From NCBI RefSeq assembly GCF_001625565.1, contig NZ_AUXS01000053.1, positions 1-64,000 of the forward strand: 64,000 nucleotides of DNA, given 5' to 3'. The stretch is from Pseudoalteromonas luteoviolacea NCIMB 1944. Its GTDB lineage: Bacteria > Pseudomonadota > Gammaproteobacteria > Enterobacterales > Alteromonadaceae. A program made the position numbers and the translations under genes. Under the pieces are notes generated by a model that searched no databases, was not told the origin of the DNA, and saw nothing but the letters and a program-made list of their open reading frames with translations. Shown one piece after another: positions 26,844 through 34,783 of this stretch (positions within the stretch are counted from its first letter, which is position 1; every line of letters begins with the position of its first letter).

Positions 26844-27854
26844 ATGAAAAAACTCCTTTTAGTTTCTTTACTTATGGCTAGTGCCGGAAATGCTTATGGG
26901 TTTAGCCAAGAAACACATAAACGGATTGTTATTGATGCTGTTAATTATATGGCACAAAATCCACAAACGACAGAATATCGCAAGCTGCTATCATTCGCCC
27001 AATCAAAAGGGATGAGTATTACTCAACTTGGCGAATTGATGGGACAGGCTGCTTATGACGTCGACGACTTTGAAGACACGTTTTTATGCGGCGCGATCAC
27101 AGGAGACTGTGTCCAAGCTCCGATCTGGGGGGTAGCAGAAAGTATCGTCAAATACACCAGTTACTGGCACTTTCAAAACCACACCCAAGGCGCTGACCAA
27201 CATGGTAATGACTTTGGCGGTTACAACTACGATAAACTCACTGTTTGGGGAGCCATCGATAATATGGCAGCAACCTGGCTGAAGGGAGATTACCTCGATG
27301 ACGGCCCAGGTGGAGAAACTGGGTGGTTCAGTGCCGACGACAGCGAATACAACAGCTACGGGATCACTGAAAAAAATTACCGTATCGACGGACACTCACA
27401 TTACAACATGTATGACGACTTTGAAGAAATGCCTTTTCAGCCAATCGATAATCTTGGGCAATATTGGTATCAGAGCTATCTAAAAACTGGCAACCCGCAA
27501 ATTTTAGGTTTTGTTTTCCACACAACGGATCTACTACAGCCTCACCATACATGGACTACCTCAGATCTCAACCATTCAGATTGGGAGTCATGGGTAAAAG
27601 ATTATTACGACCAAGAAAACCTGAACGATATGGCATTAGTTAAGCAAGCAATGCAAAGTTTCACAGCATTAAATGCAAAAGATACCGATATTCGTCCACT
27701 ACTGACCGAAGGCGGCGCTTTTTCATACGCGCAAGGTGGCATAGTGCTCAATTCCAAAGATCATTATGACAGGTTAAATACTGCCAAAATGGTGATCCCC
27801 CATTCAATCGCGATGGTAGTCCACCTACTTAATCATGCGATGGTGGCACGTTAA
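26844..27854 (+). CDS. Exported zinc-dependent phospholipase C / P1 nuclease-fold protein
   Basis: 336 residues with a signal peptide ending near AYG. The mature N-terminus begins FSQETHKRIV, as expected for the alpha-helical zinc phospholipase C / S1-P1 nuclease fold, in which the N-terminal region supplies a metal ligand. Other candidate ligands are in YWHFQNH, VFHTTDLLQPHHT, DWESW and the final helix HSIAMVVHLLNH. The likely reaction is hydrolysis of phosphoesters (phospholipid or nucleic acid) outside the cytoplasm; the substrate is not deducible. It starts a three-gene overlapping operon with a parvulin-like protein. Only weak promoter-like DNA precedes it. Confidence 0.6.
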   Translation: MKKLLLVSLLMASAGNAYGFSQETHKRIVIDAVNYMAQNPQTTEYRKLLSFAQSKGMSITQLGELMGQAAYDVDDFEDTFLCGAITGDCVQAPIWGVAESIVKYTSYWHFQNHTQGADQHGNDFGGYNYDKLTVWGAIDNMAATWLKGDYLDDGPGGETGWFSADDSEYNSYGITEKNYRIDGHSHYNMYDDFEEMPFQPIDNLGQYWYQSYLKTGNPQILGFVFHTTDLLQPHHTWTTSDLNHSDWESWVKDYYDQENLNDMALVKQAMQSFTALNAKDTDIRPLLTEGGAFSYAQGGIVLNSKDHYDRLNTAKMVIPHSIAMVVHLLNHAMVAR

Positions 27855-29047
27855 TGCGTTTTGCTATCTTTTTATGGGTAAGCTTTGTTAGCTTACCCTG
27901 CTTCTCAGCACTCGACCACATTACTGAAGCAGAGCTTGCATTAATGCACAGCTTGTACCAAGCACAAGACAGGCAAATATCTAAAACAAGCCTTAAGACT
28001 AGGCTATTAGAAAACCAGTTTCTCCTATCACACGCACGTAAACTAAACTTATCTTTGTTAGATAGGCATGCATCCGTAGGTTTTGACAATGCATATCATG
28101 TACGTAGATATATAAGCTCTATGTTATTGCATAAATTTCCACAGCTTACACATACGAAACGAAAAGCACTTCAAATATCATTGTCAGCTGAAGAACTAAA
28201 ATCACTATTGGGCCCATACCCTAATAATGGACAATATACTGAACAGCAAAGACAAAAGTGGCGTCAGATATCAATGAGTAAACAACCAAAAATCACCCTT
28301 GATGACATATTGGCAAGTCAATCTATGCAAGGTAGATTTTCATTGCATGAAGGGGATATTGGGCTGCTAAGCAAAGACGTTGAAGATCTTATCAGCTTTC
28401 ATCAATTGAAGAATAAGGCTGCACCTCTGCTCGCTGAGCAAAAATTGTCTCTCACTCGACTTAACCTGCTCGCACTTGGTGAGTTGCTGAGGCCGTCGAT
28501 CCAAGCTTATTTAGGCGTTAAATCTCAACTGCACGGCGAGCGAAGCGATTACGTTGACAATATCAGATCAGATGTTTCTGATCACGAAATAGCTCAATTT
28601 TATATCACTCATAAAAAAGAGTTTAAATACTTACAGCATATTTCTGCATTCGCAGCAATTTTTGAGAATCAACAAGACGCAATGGCGACATACAGCAATG
28701 CAAGTCGAAACAACACTCGGCAGATATTGTTAAATAGTGGCCTACGCAACCACTTTAGTACATCCAAAAACGTTCAGCATCTTGTGCAGATCAGTCGCCA
28801 CCACCCGAAAAAGTGGTTGGCACAAGTGGCATTTAATAATCAGGTAGATGAATTGTCCAGACCTATCCGCACACCTCAGGGTAAATGGGCATTGATATAT
28901 ACCACGAAACCAAGCTTCGCGTATCATGTAAAAGACAGTGAAACGGTCCGCTACCGCGCATTGCAACATATCACTCAGCACAAAGCCAAAACCGCATATA
29001 CACACCTTTTTTATCAGTGGTTACACTCAGAAAAGACTAAAACATGA
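27854..29047 (+). CDS. Exported parvulin-like (SurA/PpiC-type) putative foldase
   Basis: 397 residues with a signal peptide (about 1-19). A helical N-terminal part is followed near residue 245 by DHEIAQFYITHKKEF, typical of the segment before a parvulin domain. A diverged parvulin core follows, ending in VAFNNQVDELSRPIRTPQGK and WALIYTTK. Several family residues are missing, so isomerase activity is uncertain. The ATG overlaps the previous stop (TAATG), so it is probably a dedicated folding helper for the phospholipase-like protein. That role is inference from gene order. Confidence 0.55.
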   Translation: MRFAIFLWVSFVSLPCFSALDHITEAELALMHSLYQAQDRQISKTSLKTRLLENQFLLSHARKLNLSLLDRHASVGFDNAYHVRRYISSMLLHKFPQLTHTKRKALQISLSAEELKSLLGPYPNNGQYTEQQRQKWRQISMSKQPKITLDDILASQSMQGRFSLHEGDIGLLSKDVEDLISFHQLKNKAAPLLAEQKLSLTRLNLLALGELLRPSIQAYLGVKSQLHGERSDYVDNIRSDVSDHEIAQFYITHKKEFKYLQHISAFAAIFENQQDAMATYSNASRNNTRQILLNSGLRNHFSTSKNVQHLVQISRHHPKKWLAQVAFNNQVDELSRPIRTPQGKWALIYTTKPSFAYHVKDSETVRYRALQHITQHKAKTAYTHLFYQWLHSEKTKT

Positions 29048-29601
29048 AACAGATACAATTGATCTTATGCGGCCTTTTACTGTTCGTAATCCTTATCGGA
29101 ACTTGGGCGCTGATATCAGCGCTTCAAGTTACCATCATTGCAAGCCCCCCTTCAACGAAGGCCTTACCGGCTGCTCACTCAGCCCAAACTAAAACACCAA
29201 TGGTTAACGAAACAGACCTCTCCCTAATTCACCTAAGTAGTAAAGACTCACCTTTGAGTAGCTCACCCAGAGGGCCTGCCATATCTGACATTACCGAAGG
29301 TGACGTATATATCCCCCCCATTGTTCAATCACCACCACAGAGCAATACCTCCTACAGTGGTGACTTAGACGATCATCAAAGTTACAACGCGTATTTATTG
29401 GCAAAGGAGCATGAGCTAAAACATGAGTTTATCGCAGCTGTAGATAAAAAAGTTGCAAGAATTAATAACTTGCTTGAGCGAGGGATCCAAGCAAATCTAC
29501 CTAGCGAGCAGCTACAAGAAGCCAGAGATAAAATAGCCGCTCTTAAAACAATGAAGGCTCAACTAATCAAGGAGTTAGATTCAGTTAGAGTCGACAACTA
29601 A
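29044..29601 (+). CDS. Single-pass membrane protein with C-terminal coiled coil
   Basis: 185 residues, family not recognised. One N-terminal membrane helix (about 5-27) is followed by a low-complexity Ser/Thr/Pro-rich stretch (about 35-110) and a charged helical C-terminus (about 120-182) with coiled-coil character. The arrangement, a membrane anchor, flexible spacer and helical head, recalls steric-chaperone or scaffold proteins, but there is no sequence proof. The ATG overlaps the previous stop codon. Its 3' end overlaps dapE, which is on the opposite strand, by 21 bases. Confidence 0.55.
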   Translation: MKQIQLILCGLLLFVILIGTWALISALQVTIIASPPSTKALPAAHSAQTKTPMVNETDLSLIHLSSKDSPLSSSPRGPAISDITEGDVYIPPIVQSPPQSNTSYSGDLDDHQSYNAYLLAKEHELKHEFIAAVDKKVARINNLLERGIQANLPSEQLQEARDKIAALKTMKAQLIKELDSVRVDN

Positions 29602-30816
29602 CTCGCCATCACTTTGCTTTTGTGATAGGTATGCTGTCAATATTCGCTCATAGATCCGTTCAATCGTCACAAGATCTGTGATAGGCACGTGCTCATTCAC
29701 TTGATGGATTGATTCATTCTTGACGCCACACTCAACTACCTGAGTATTTTCATTGGCAAAAAAACGGCCATCAGATGTACCACCAGCAGTACTCAATGTC
29801 GGATAGTTACCCAGCTCTTCAGAGATAACAGTTTCAATCAAAGACAAAAAACAATTGTGCGCTTGTTTACCCGTATAATATGACTCACATGGACGTTCCC
29901 AAGCAACACTTACTTCCGCGTTTACAGTGTCGCTTACTGCTGCCAACCTTTGGCATATTTCATCGCTTTTATAACTATGACTATAACGAACATTGAATGT
30001 AATTTCACAACTTGCAGGAACGAGATTATCAACAATATTTGGTACGGTAAGTCCAGTTACTTGCAGTGTCGTTTTTGACCCAGCCACATCCTTTGGCCAA
30101 TTCAATTGGGCTAATTTCGTCACCAATTCTCCCGCAATATGCGCTGCATTTTTGGCTAATTCGGGGTAAGCCACATGTCCAGCCTTCCCTTTCACGATAA
30201 ATCTGCCAGAAATAGCGCCGCGCCGGCCATTTTTAATGGTATCCCCCACCAGCTTATGAGATGTAGGTTCACCAACCAAGCAGGCATCCAGTGCAACACC
30301 TTGGCGTCTTAAATACTCCGCGATTAACGCTGAGCCATCCGTCGCTTCACCTTCTTCGTCAGATGTGATCAGCCAATACAATGTGCCACTGAAATTTAGT
30401 TCAGACTCACATAAAGACCTCGTCGCATTGAGCATCGCGGCAATCGAGCCTTTCATATCGGCCGCACCGCGACCATATACGATACCGTCGACAATTTCCC
30501 CGGAAAACGGGTCGACAATCCAACCATCAGTAGTCGCTGGGACAACATCAACATGGCCCGAATACGCTAATGTAGGGCCCTCTCCAAAACGTCTATGCGC
30601 AATCAAGTTTTTAACGCCGTTGGATTCAATAACAACGACCTCAAACTCCAGCTTTGACAATTGTTGTGAAAGGTAAGCCAAGGTTCCTGCATCGTTTGGG
30701 GTTACTGATCGAGCTCGGATCAATTGTTGCAATATATCTACAACGGGAAAATGAGCTTGCTGACTGTCTTGAAGAACTTGAGGCATATTGAATAACCAAT
30801 CGACTGTTTGCTCCAT
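29581..30816 (-). CDS. dapE: Succinyl-diaminopimelate desuccinylase (M20 family)
   Basis: 411 residues. DapE removes succinate from N-succinyl-LL-diaminopimelate in lysine and peptidoglycan precursor synthesis. Zinc-site blocks are clear: AYSGHVDVVP, YGRGAADMKG, ITSDEEGEATDG, LVGEPTSHKLVGD, NGRRGAISG, and STAGGTSDGRFF near the end. About 30 residues at the N-terminus go beyond the usual 375-380; a later in-frame Met (residue 11) would shorten it only slightly. Close M20 relatives (ArgE, other deacylases) are possible, but the GGTSDGRF and NGRRG blocks favour DapE. Confidence 0.82.
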   Translation of the reverse strand: MEQTVDWLFNMPQVLQDSQQAHFPVVDILQQLIRARSVTPNDAGTLAYLSQQLSKLEFEVVVIESNGVKNLIAHRRFGEGPTLAYSGHVDVVPATTDGWIVDPFSGEIVDGIVYGRGAADMKGSIAAMLNATRSLCESELNFSGTLYWLITSDEEGEATDGSALIAEYLRRQGVALDACLVGEPTSHKLVGDTIKNGRRGAISGRFIVKGKAGHVAYPELAKNAAHIAGELVTKLAQLNWPKDVAGSKTTLQVTGLTVPNIVDNLVPASCEITFNVRYSHSYKSDEICQRLAAVSDTVNAEVSVAWERPCESYYTGKQAHNCFLSLIETVISEELGNYPTLSTAGGTSDGRFFANENTQVVECGVKNESIHQVNEHVPITDLVTIERIYERILTAYLSQKQSDGELVVDSN

Positions 30817-30949
30817 TAAACGTGCTCAAAGTGTCCAGATTATGTCGAGTTAATTGCATATTTATTACTAAAAACAGAGAAAAATAGGGACTCATAGCCT
30901 ATTGGGCGATACTTTATTGCTAATTTTCAAGGTAATTCAGCTAGAAAAC

Positions 30950-30963
30950 TTAATCCAAATCAA
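30950..30963 (+). promoter_or_regulatory. FNR/EtrA-like operator upstream of ompW
   Basis: TTAATCCAAATCAA matches the FNR consensus TTGAT-N4-ATCAA at nine of ten defined positions. It lies about 120 bases before the ompW start, and ompW of E. coli is known to respond to FNR. A single site in AT-rich DNA can arise by chance. Confidence 0.4.
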
Positions 30964-31085
30964 ACTTTCAAAACCTTCTGAAATATGAAAAGTCAAACTT
31001 GATCTAGAACAGCTTTTTTTCCTCCAAAGCCCTTACTATGAAGCCATTAAACAAGAGCCACCTTGTATAGGTTCAGGAGATGAAA

Positions 31086-31736
31086 ATGAATAAACTAACA
31101 GCTGCTTTGATTTCAACTTTATTAGTAACAGCACCTTTAGCTCACGCTCAGTTTAGCGTCAACGTTGGTGCTATTCATGTTAACCCTATTGACTCAGCAT
31201 CGGCTATCAATGAAAACAGAGCGCTTGGACTTGCAGCGGATTCAGATACTCAGTTAGGTATTACTTTCGACTATCACTATAACGACAATATTGTATTTGA
31301 GTTAGTTGCTGCTACGCCATTTTCTCACACTGTTGAAGGTGCTGGCGGCTTAGCTGGGAATGACATCGCAAAAATTAAACAATTGCCACCCACCCTGCTA
31401 GCCCAGTATCACTTTTTTGACAGCAGCGCGAAACTGCGCCCGTTCATTGGCGCAGGTTTAAACTACACTGTCTTTTTTGATGAAGAACCAACAGCAGCAT
31501 TAAAACAGACACTTGGTACTGACAATGTAAAAGTAGACTTAGACAGCTCTTTCGGATTGGCATTACAGCTTGGTTTAAACTACGAAATCAATGAAAAATG
31601 GGGCTTACATGTCATGGTATCGAAAATGGACATAGACACAGATGCTACTGTCTATGCTGACGGCAAACAAGCGTTAACATCAGATGTCGAAATCGACCCA
31701 TTTGTCGCAATGATTGGCGCAAAGTACAAATTTTAA
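31086..31736 (+). CDS. ompW: OmpW family outer-membrane protein
   Basis: 216 residues. The start is taken as the ATG at 31086, because AGGAG touches an in-frame ATG six bases earlier and leaves the proper spacing only for this one. Signal peptide ends at AHA. An eight-stranded barrel pattern follows, with the OmpW blocks LGITFDYHYNDNIVFELVAA-like, LPPTLLAQYHF, RPFIGAGLNYT and a C-terminal GAKYKF. OmpW forms a narrow hydrophobic channel; it has been linked to uptake of small hydrophobic molecules and to stress. Followed by a good terminator. Confidence 0.92.
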   Translation: MNKLTAALISTLLVTAPLAHAQFSVNVGAIHVNPIDSASAINENRALGLAADSDTQLGITFDYHYNDNIVFELVAATPFSHTVEGAGGLAGNDIAKIKQLPPTLLAQYHFFDSSAKLRPFIGAGLNYTVFFDEEPTAALKQTLGTDNVKVDLDSSFGLALQLGLNYEINEKWGLHVMVSKMDIDTDATVYADGKQALTSDVEIDPFVAMIGAKYKF

Positions 31737-31765
31737 TTGTGAACAGGTATAAATTCTCAATCTTG

Positions 31766-31786
31766 GGCCACTTAAGTGGCCTTTTT
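31766..31786 (+). terminator. Rho-independent terminator of ompW
   Basis: GGCCAC (31766-31771) and GTGGCC (31776-31781) form a stem with loop TTAA, followed by five T. It overlaps the stop codon of the converging thioesterase gene. Confidence 0.85.
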
Positions 31787-32311
31787 ATTGTTCACTTTTT
31801 TTTGCTCTAACATCTCTTTCCAATGCACTATTTCGTTGGGAAGCTCAGGCTGCTCTCCATTGAATTCAGCGACTTCAAGTAAATCCTCAACAGAAACGAT
31901 GCCTTTTTTACTCTTAAATACACCCCGTACGTATGCGATAGCATGCAGCCCTCTTTCTGAGTGAAACTTTTGTTCTATATAAAAGTATTTGTGATCCCAG
32001 CCAACAACTTGTGTCGTTACTGAAAATTTTTGCAACGGCTTTATATCTCGGATATAGGTTATTGCAGTGGCATTCACAATTGGAAACCACTTCCTTTTTA
32101 GCAGTTTTCCCAGCAAACCTAATCGCTCTGTCATCCATGTTCGAGCAAGATCCATCATCGCTAAATATCGCGAATTAGTAAGGTGTAAATTGATGTCACA
32201 GTCACTTGGTAAAGCCCTAAAATCAATTGTTGTAGGTTCTAACATGCCTTCGTGGCTTTTGTTTTGTCTAATTTTCCAAAACAATAGGAGTAACCGAAAA
32301 TATAAATTCAT
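31772..32311 (-). CDS. Hotdog-fold thioesterase (THEM6-like)
   Basis: 179 residues. After a short hydrophobic N-terminus the protein shows the hotdog pattern DFRALPSDCDINLHLTNSRY, in which the Asp and Asn-rich loop resemble the 4-hydroxybenzoyl-CoA thioesterase active site, then YIRDIKPLQKFSVTTQVVGW and YIEQKFHSERGLHAIAYVRG. Members hydrolyse acyl-CoA thioesters; the chain specificity is not known. The C-terminus ends in a lysine-rich tail. A monocistronic gene whose stop codon lies inside the ompW terminator. Confidence 0.8.
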   Translation of the reverse strand: MNLYFRLLLLFWKIRQNKSHEGMLEPTTIDFRALPSDCDINLHLTNSRYLAMMDLARTWMTERLGLLGKLLKRKWFPIVNATAITYIRDIKPLQKFSVTTQVVGWDHKYFYIEQKFHSERGLHAIAYVRGVFKSKKGIVSVEDLLEVAEFNGEQPELPNEIVHWKEMLEQKKVNNKKAT

Positions 32312-32476
32312 GCTTCAATTGGTCTAACCAGTAATTTGTAGCGCCAGTGTATCATAGCACTTATTAGCAACAAGCATGTTCAGTGATATTTTCGACAATA
32401 TGTTAAATTCATAGCAATTTGCTATATTTAACAAACTGAATTAAGTTTTAATTATCTTTAAGATAAGTATTTATTT

Positions 32477-32971
32477 ATGAATAATATATTCAAACTTGGT
32501 CTTTTTTTAACTACGTTTAGCTTTAGCAGCAGTGTTTTGGCTAACTTTGATTTGACTGGAAAAGGCGTAGTCACATACCCAACTGGCATATCAAAAAACT
32601 TTGATTTTGGTTTCGGGTGGCAAGCAACGAATAAAAAGTTTCGCATCGGGAAAAAAGCCTATTCAATGTCTCAACTACCTGAGTCCTATTCGATTGCACT
32701 CACTCTCAGTAAAGATGAAACAAGAGTGTGGATACAAGAATTCAATGCGGGTTACATCGAGTCATTTGAATGGAAAATCGGGGATAATACACTCAAGTTG
32801 GCTAAGAGATCTTTCAACTCCCCAGTAAAGGGGAACTACATTTTGACACTCAATAAAGTGGATTACTTTTTAAGTAGAAACAATGTGAGCATCGATGTGT
32901 ATTTTGAGGAATCCGGTGTTAAATATGTCAGGTTGGACGGCGTGACTAGAAATATGGGTACTAAAAAGTAA
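32477..32971 (+). CDS. Small exported protein of unknown function
   Basis: 164 residues with a signal peptide (cleavage near VLA-NF). The mature part is rich in beta-type pattern, with no cysteines and many Lys and aromatic residues. No family recognised. The ribosome binding site is weak and the gene is more AT-rich than its neighbours, which may mean recent acquisition or low constraint. It ends 15 bases from the converging tyrR gene with no clear terminator between. Confidence 0.55.
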   Translation: MNNIFKLGLFLTTFSFSSSVLANFDLTGKGVVTYPTGISKNFDFGFGWQATNKKFRIGKKAYSMSQLPESYSIALTLSKDETRVWIQEFNAGYIESFEWKIGDNTLKLAKRSFNSPVKGNYILTLNKVDYFLSRNNVSIDVYFEESGVKYVRLDGVTRNMGTKK

Positions 32972-32986
32972 GTACCCACATACAGT

Positions 32987-34543
32987 TTATACCTTCACAG
33001 TTTTTCGATTAATGCCATACTCTCGCAGTTTGTTAGCAACTGCTGTGTGGCTAAGTCCTAACCTTTTGGCTAACTGCCTAGAACTTGGGTAAGCAGGATA
33101 CAACTTTCTCAGTAAAGTTGCTTCAAAACGTTTCACCGCCTGCTCTAACGTCCCTTCAAAATCTGACTCTAAATAACCTAAGTCGTGTGTAAATGTCGGC
33201 AGTTGCATATTTTCAATGCGTAACTCTTTGTCATCCAATAAAGATACGGCACGATAAATGGCATTTTCGAGTTGACGAACATTACCCGGCCAAGGGTACT
33301 GCTCTAAAAATTCTAAGCACTCTGGGTGTAAAGAAGGCACTGCTTGACCATTTTGCTGCGCATATTTTTGAATAAAGTGCTCAGCCAAAGGCTTAACGTC
33401 CGCTTTACGGTCTCTTAATGGCGCAATCTCTAGCGTCAATACGTTGATTCGATAATAGAGATCTTCTCTAAAGCCGCCTTCTTGCACCATAGCCGGTAAA
33501 TCTTTCTGAGTTGCAGCAATGATCCGAACATTCACTTTAACTTCATTTTCATCACCAACCTTTCTAAACGTGCCGTCTTGTAAAAAGCGAAGCAATTTAG
33601 TTTGTAATTGCTCAGACATCTCTCCAACTTCGTCGAGAAATACAGTGCCGCCATCAGCCTGCTCTAACACACCACGTTTTGAGGGAACTTGATCGTCAAA
33701 ACTGGCAAAACCAAATAGTTCAGACTCTGCAACATCATCTGGCAATGACGCACAAGATAACGCAATAAACGGCTTTAACGAACGGTTTGAGGCATAGTGG
33801 CAAGCCCTTGCAAGCAGCTCTTTACCTGTACCCGTTTCGCCAGTAATCAAAATAGGCGCTTCCAACTGGGCCATCTTTCTCGCTTCTCGCACCACTCGTC
33901 TCATCGCTGTGCTTTGGTTGTGAATAGTCGCGAAGCTTTCTTGCCCATATCGTCTAAAAGCACTGACTTGTTGACCTAAACGACTTTGAGATTTTATATT
34001 GATCACGGCACCAGCGAGTACATCGCTCTCCGTGCCTTGGGGAACAGAAATAGGTAAGATATCGGCGATGTAATCTTCACCGGCAACTTCAACACGGGTC
34101 GTTTGACCAAGCACTTCATTGCCTTCCAACCACCTTGTAAAATTAAACCCTTTCAATAGCACATTAATACTGCTGCCAATCACTTCATCGAGTGATAAGT
34201 TTAAATCTCTACAAGCTGCGTCATTACAATGCCTAACTCCACCTTTAGCATCGATTGAAATAACACCATCAGGCAATGCACTCAGTAGCGTATTTAGCTC
34301 ATTATGCTCACGCTCAGACGGCAAAAAGGCCGTTGTTCGCACATCTTCAACGCCATCGATCAATCTAATTTCAGGCATGATTTTCTGAAATTGCTCAAAT
34401 TCAATGGGTGGAAAGCTAACATACATACGGCAATTTACCGAGTCGACTTCAATCCCCTTTAAATCTACTCGATAGTTCACCAATATATTGAGTATTTCTT
34501 GTGCAATACCAATACGGTCGGCGCAATGAATCTCTAAACGCAT
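32987..34543 (-). CDS. tyrR: Aromatic amino acid regulator TyrR (PhhR-type)
   Basis: 518 residues (E. coli 513), starting at the ATG at 34543 with GAGGAA upstream; an ATG 39 bases earlier would add residues absent from the family. ACT domain (about 1-70), PAS domain (about 80-190), AAA+ domain with Walker A GETGTGKE near 230 and the arginine-containing WPGNVRQLENAIYRA, then a helix-turn-helix RQLAKRLGLSHTAVANKL. The GAFTGA loop of sigma-54 activators is missing (ELFGFASFDDQV instead), as in E. coli TyrR, so it should act on sigma-70 promoters in response to Phe, Tyr or Trp. TyrR-box-like sites lie upstream of this gene and of hpd. Confidence 0.93.
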   Translation of the reverse strand: MRLEIHCADRIGIAQEILNILVNYRVDLKGIEVDSVNCRMYVSFPPIEFEQFQKIMPEIRLIDGVEDVRTTAFLPSEREHNELNTLLSALPDGVISIDAKGGVRHCNDAACRDLNLSLDEVIGSSINVLLKGFNFTRWLEGNEVLGQTTRVEVAGEDYIADILPISVPQGTESDVLAGAVINIKSQSRLGQQVSAFRRYGQESFATIHNQSTAMRRVVREARKMAQLEAPILITGETGTGKELLARACHYASNRSLKPFIALSCASLPDDVAESELFGFASFDDQVPSKRGVLEQADGGTVFLDEVGEMSEQLQTKLLRFLQDGTFRKVGDENEVKVNVRIIAATQKDLPAMVQEGGFREDLYYRINVLTLEIAPLRDRKADVKPLAEHFIQKYAQQNGQAVPSLHPECLEFLEQYPWPGNVRQLENAIYRAVSLLDDKELRIENMQLPTFTHDLGYLESDFEGTLEQAVKRFEATLLRKLYPAYPSSRQLAKRLGLSHTAVANKLREYGINRKTVKV

Positions 34544-34612
34544 CTGTTCCTCAAAACGGTTTTTTACCTCTGAGCGGATCATACTCTAAGAATAGTCATC
34601 AGCCTAGCAAAT

Positions 34613-34630
34613 TGTAAACATTTTTGGACA
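34613..34630. promoter_or_regulatory. TyrR-box-like site between tyrR and capA
   Basis: TGTAAA-CATTTT-TGGACA has the TyrR box form TGTAAA-N6-TTTACA, with a perfect left half and four of six in the right half. It lies 70 bases upstream of tyrR, fitting autoregulation, and 154 bases upstream of the divergent cap-like operon. Not tested; binding to the cap promoter is inference. Confidence 0.5.
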
Positions 34631-34710
34631 GATATTTTCCTGATCAGAATTAATAATAATGACCTATAATAACTACATGATAAACATAGCATTTAATTGA
34701 TGATAAATGA

Positions 34711-34740
34711 TTGCATGCCGTTTGCCTTACATTTTATAAT
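34711..34740 (+). promoter_or_regulatory. Sigma-70 promoter of the cap-like operon
   Basis: TTGCAT (34711-34716) and a perfect TATAAT (34735-34740) with an 18-base spacer lie 43 bases before the capA start. No other promoter-like element of this quality is seen before the seven-gene run. Confidence 0.65.
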
Positions 34741-34783
34741 ACTAAATAACTAAACAATGTTAAATTAAATGGTGGGAGAAGCG

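Noticed and set aside
32987..34543. TyrR-like protein as a sigma-54-dependent activator
   Set aside because: The AAA+ domain lacks the GAFTGA loop needed to contact sigma-54, and the whole protein aligns with TyrR.
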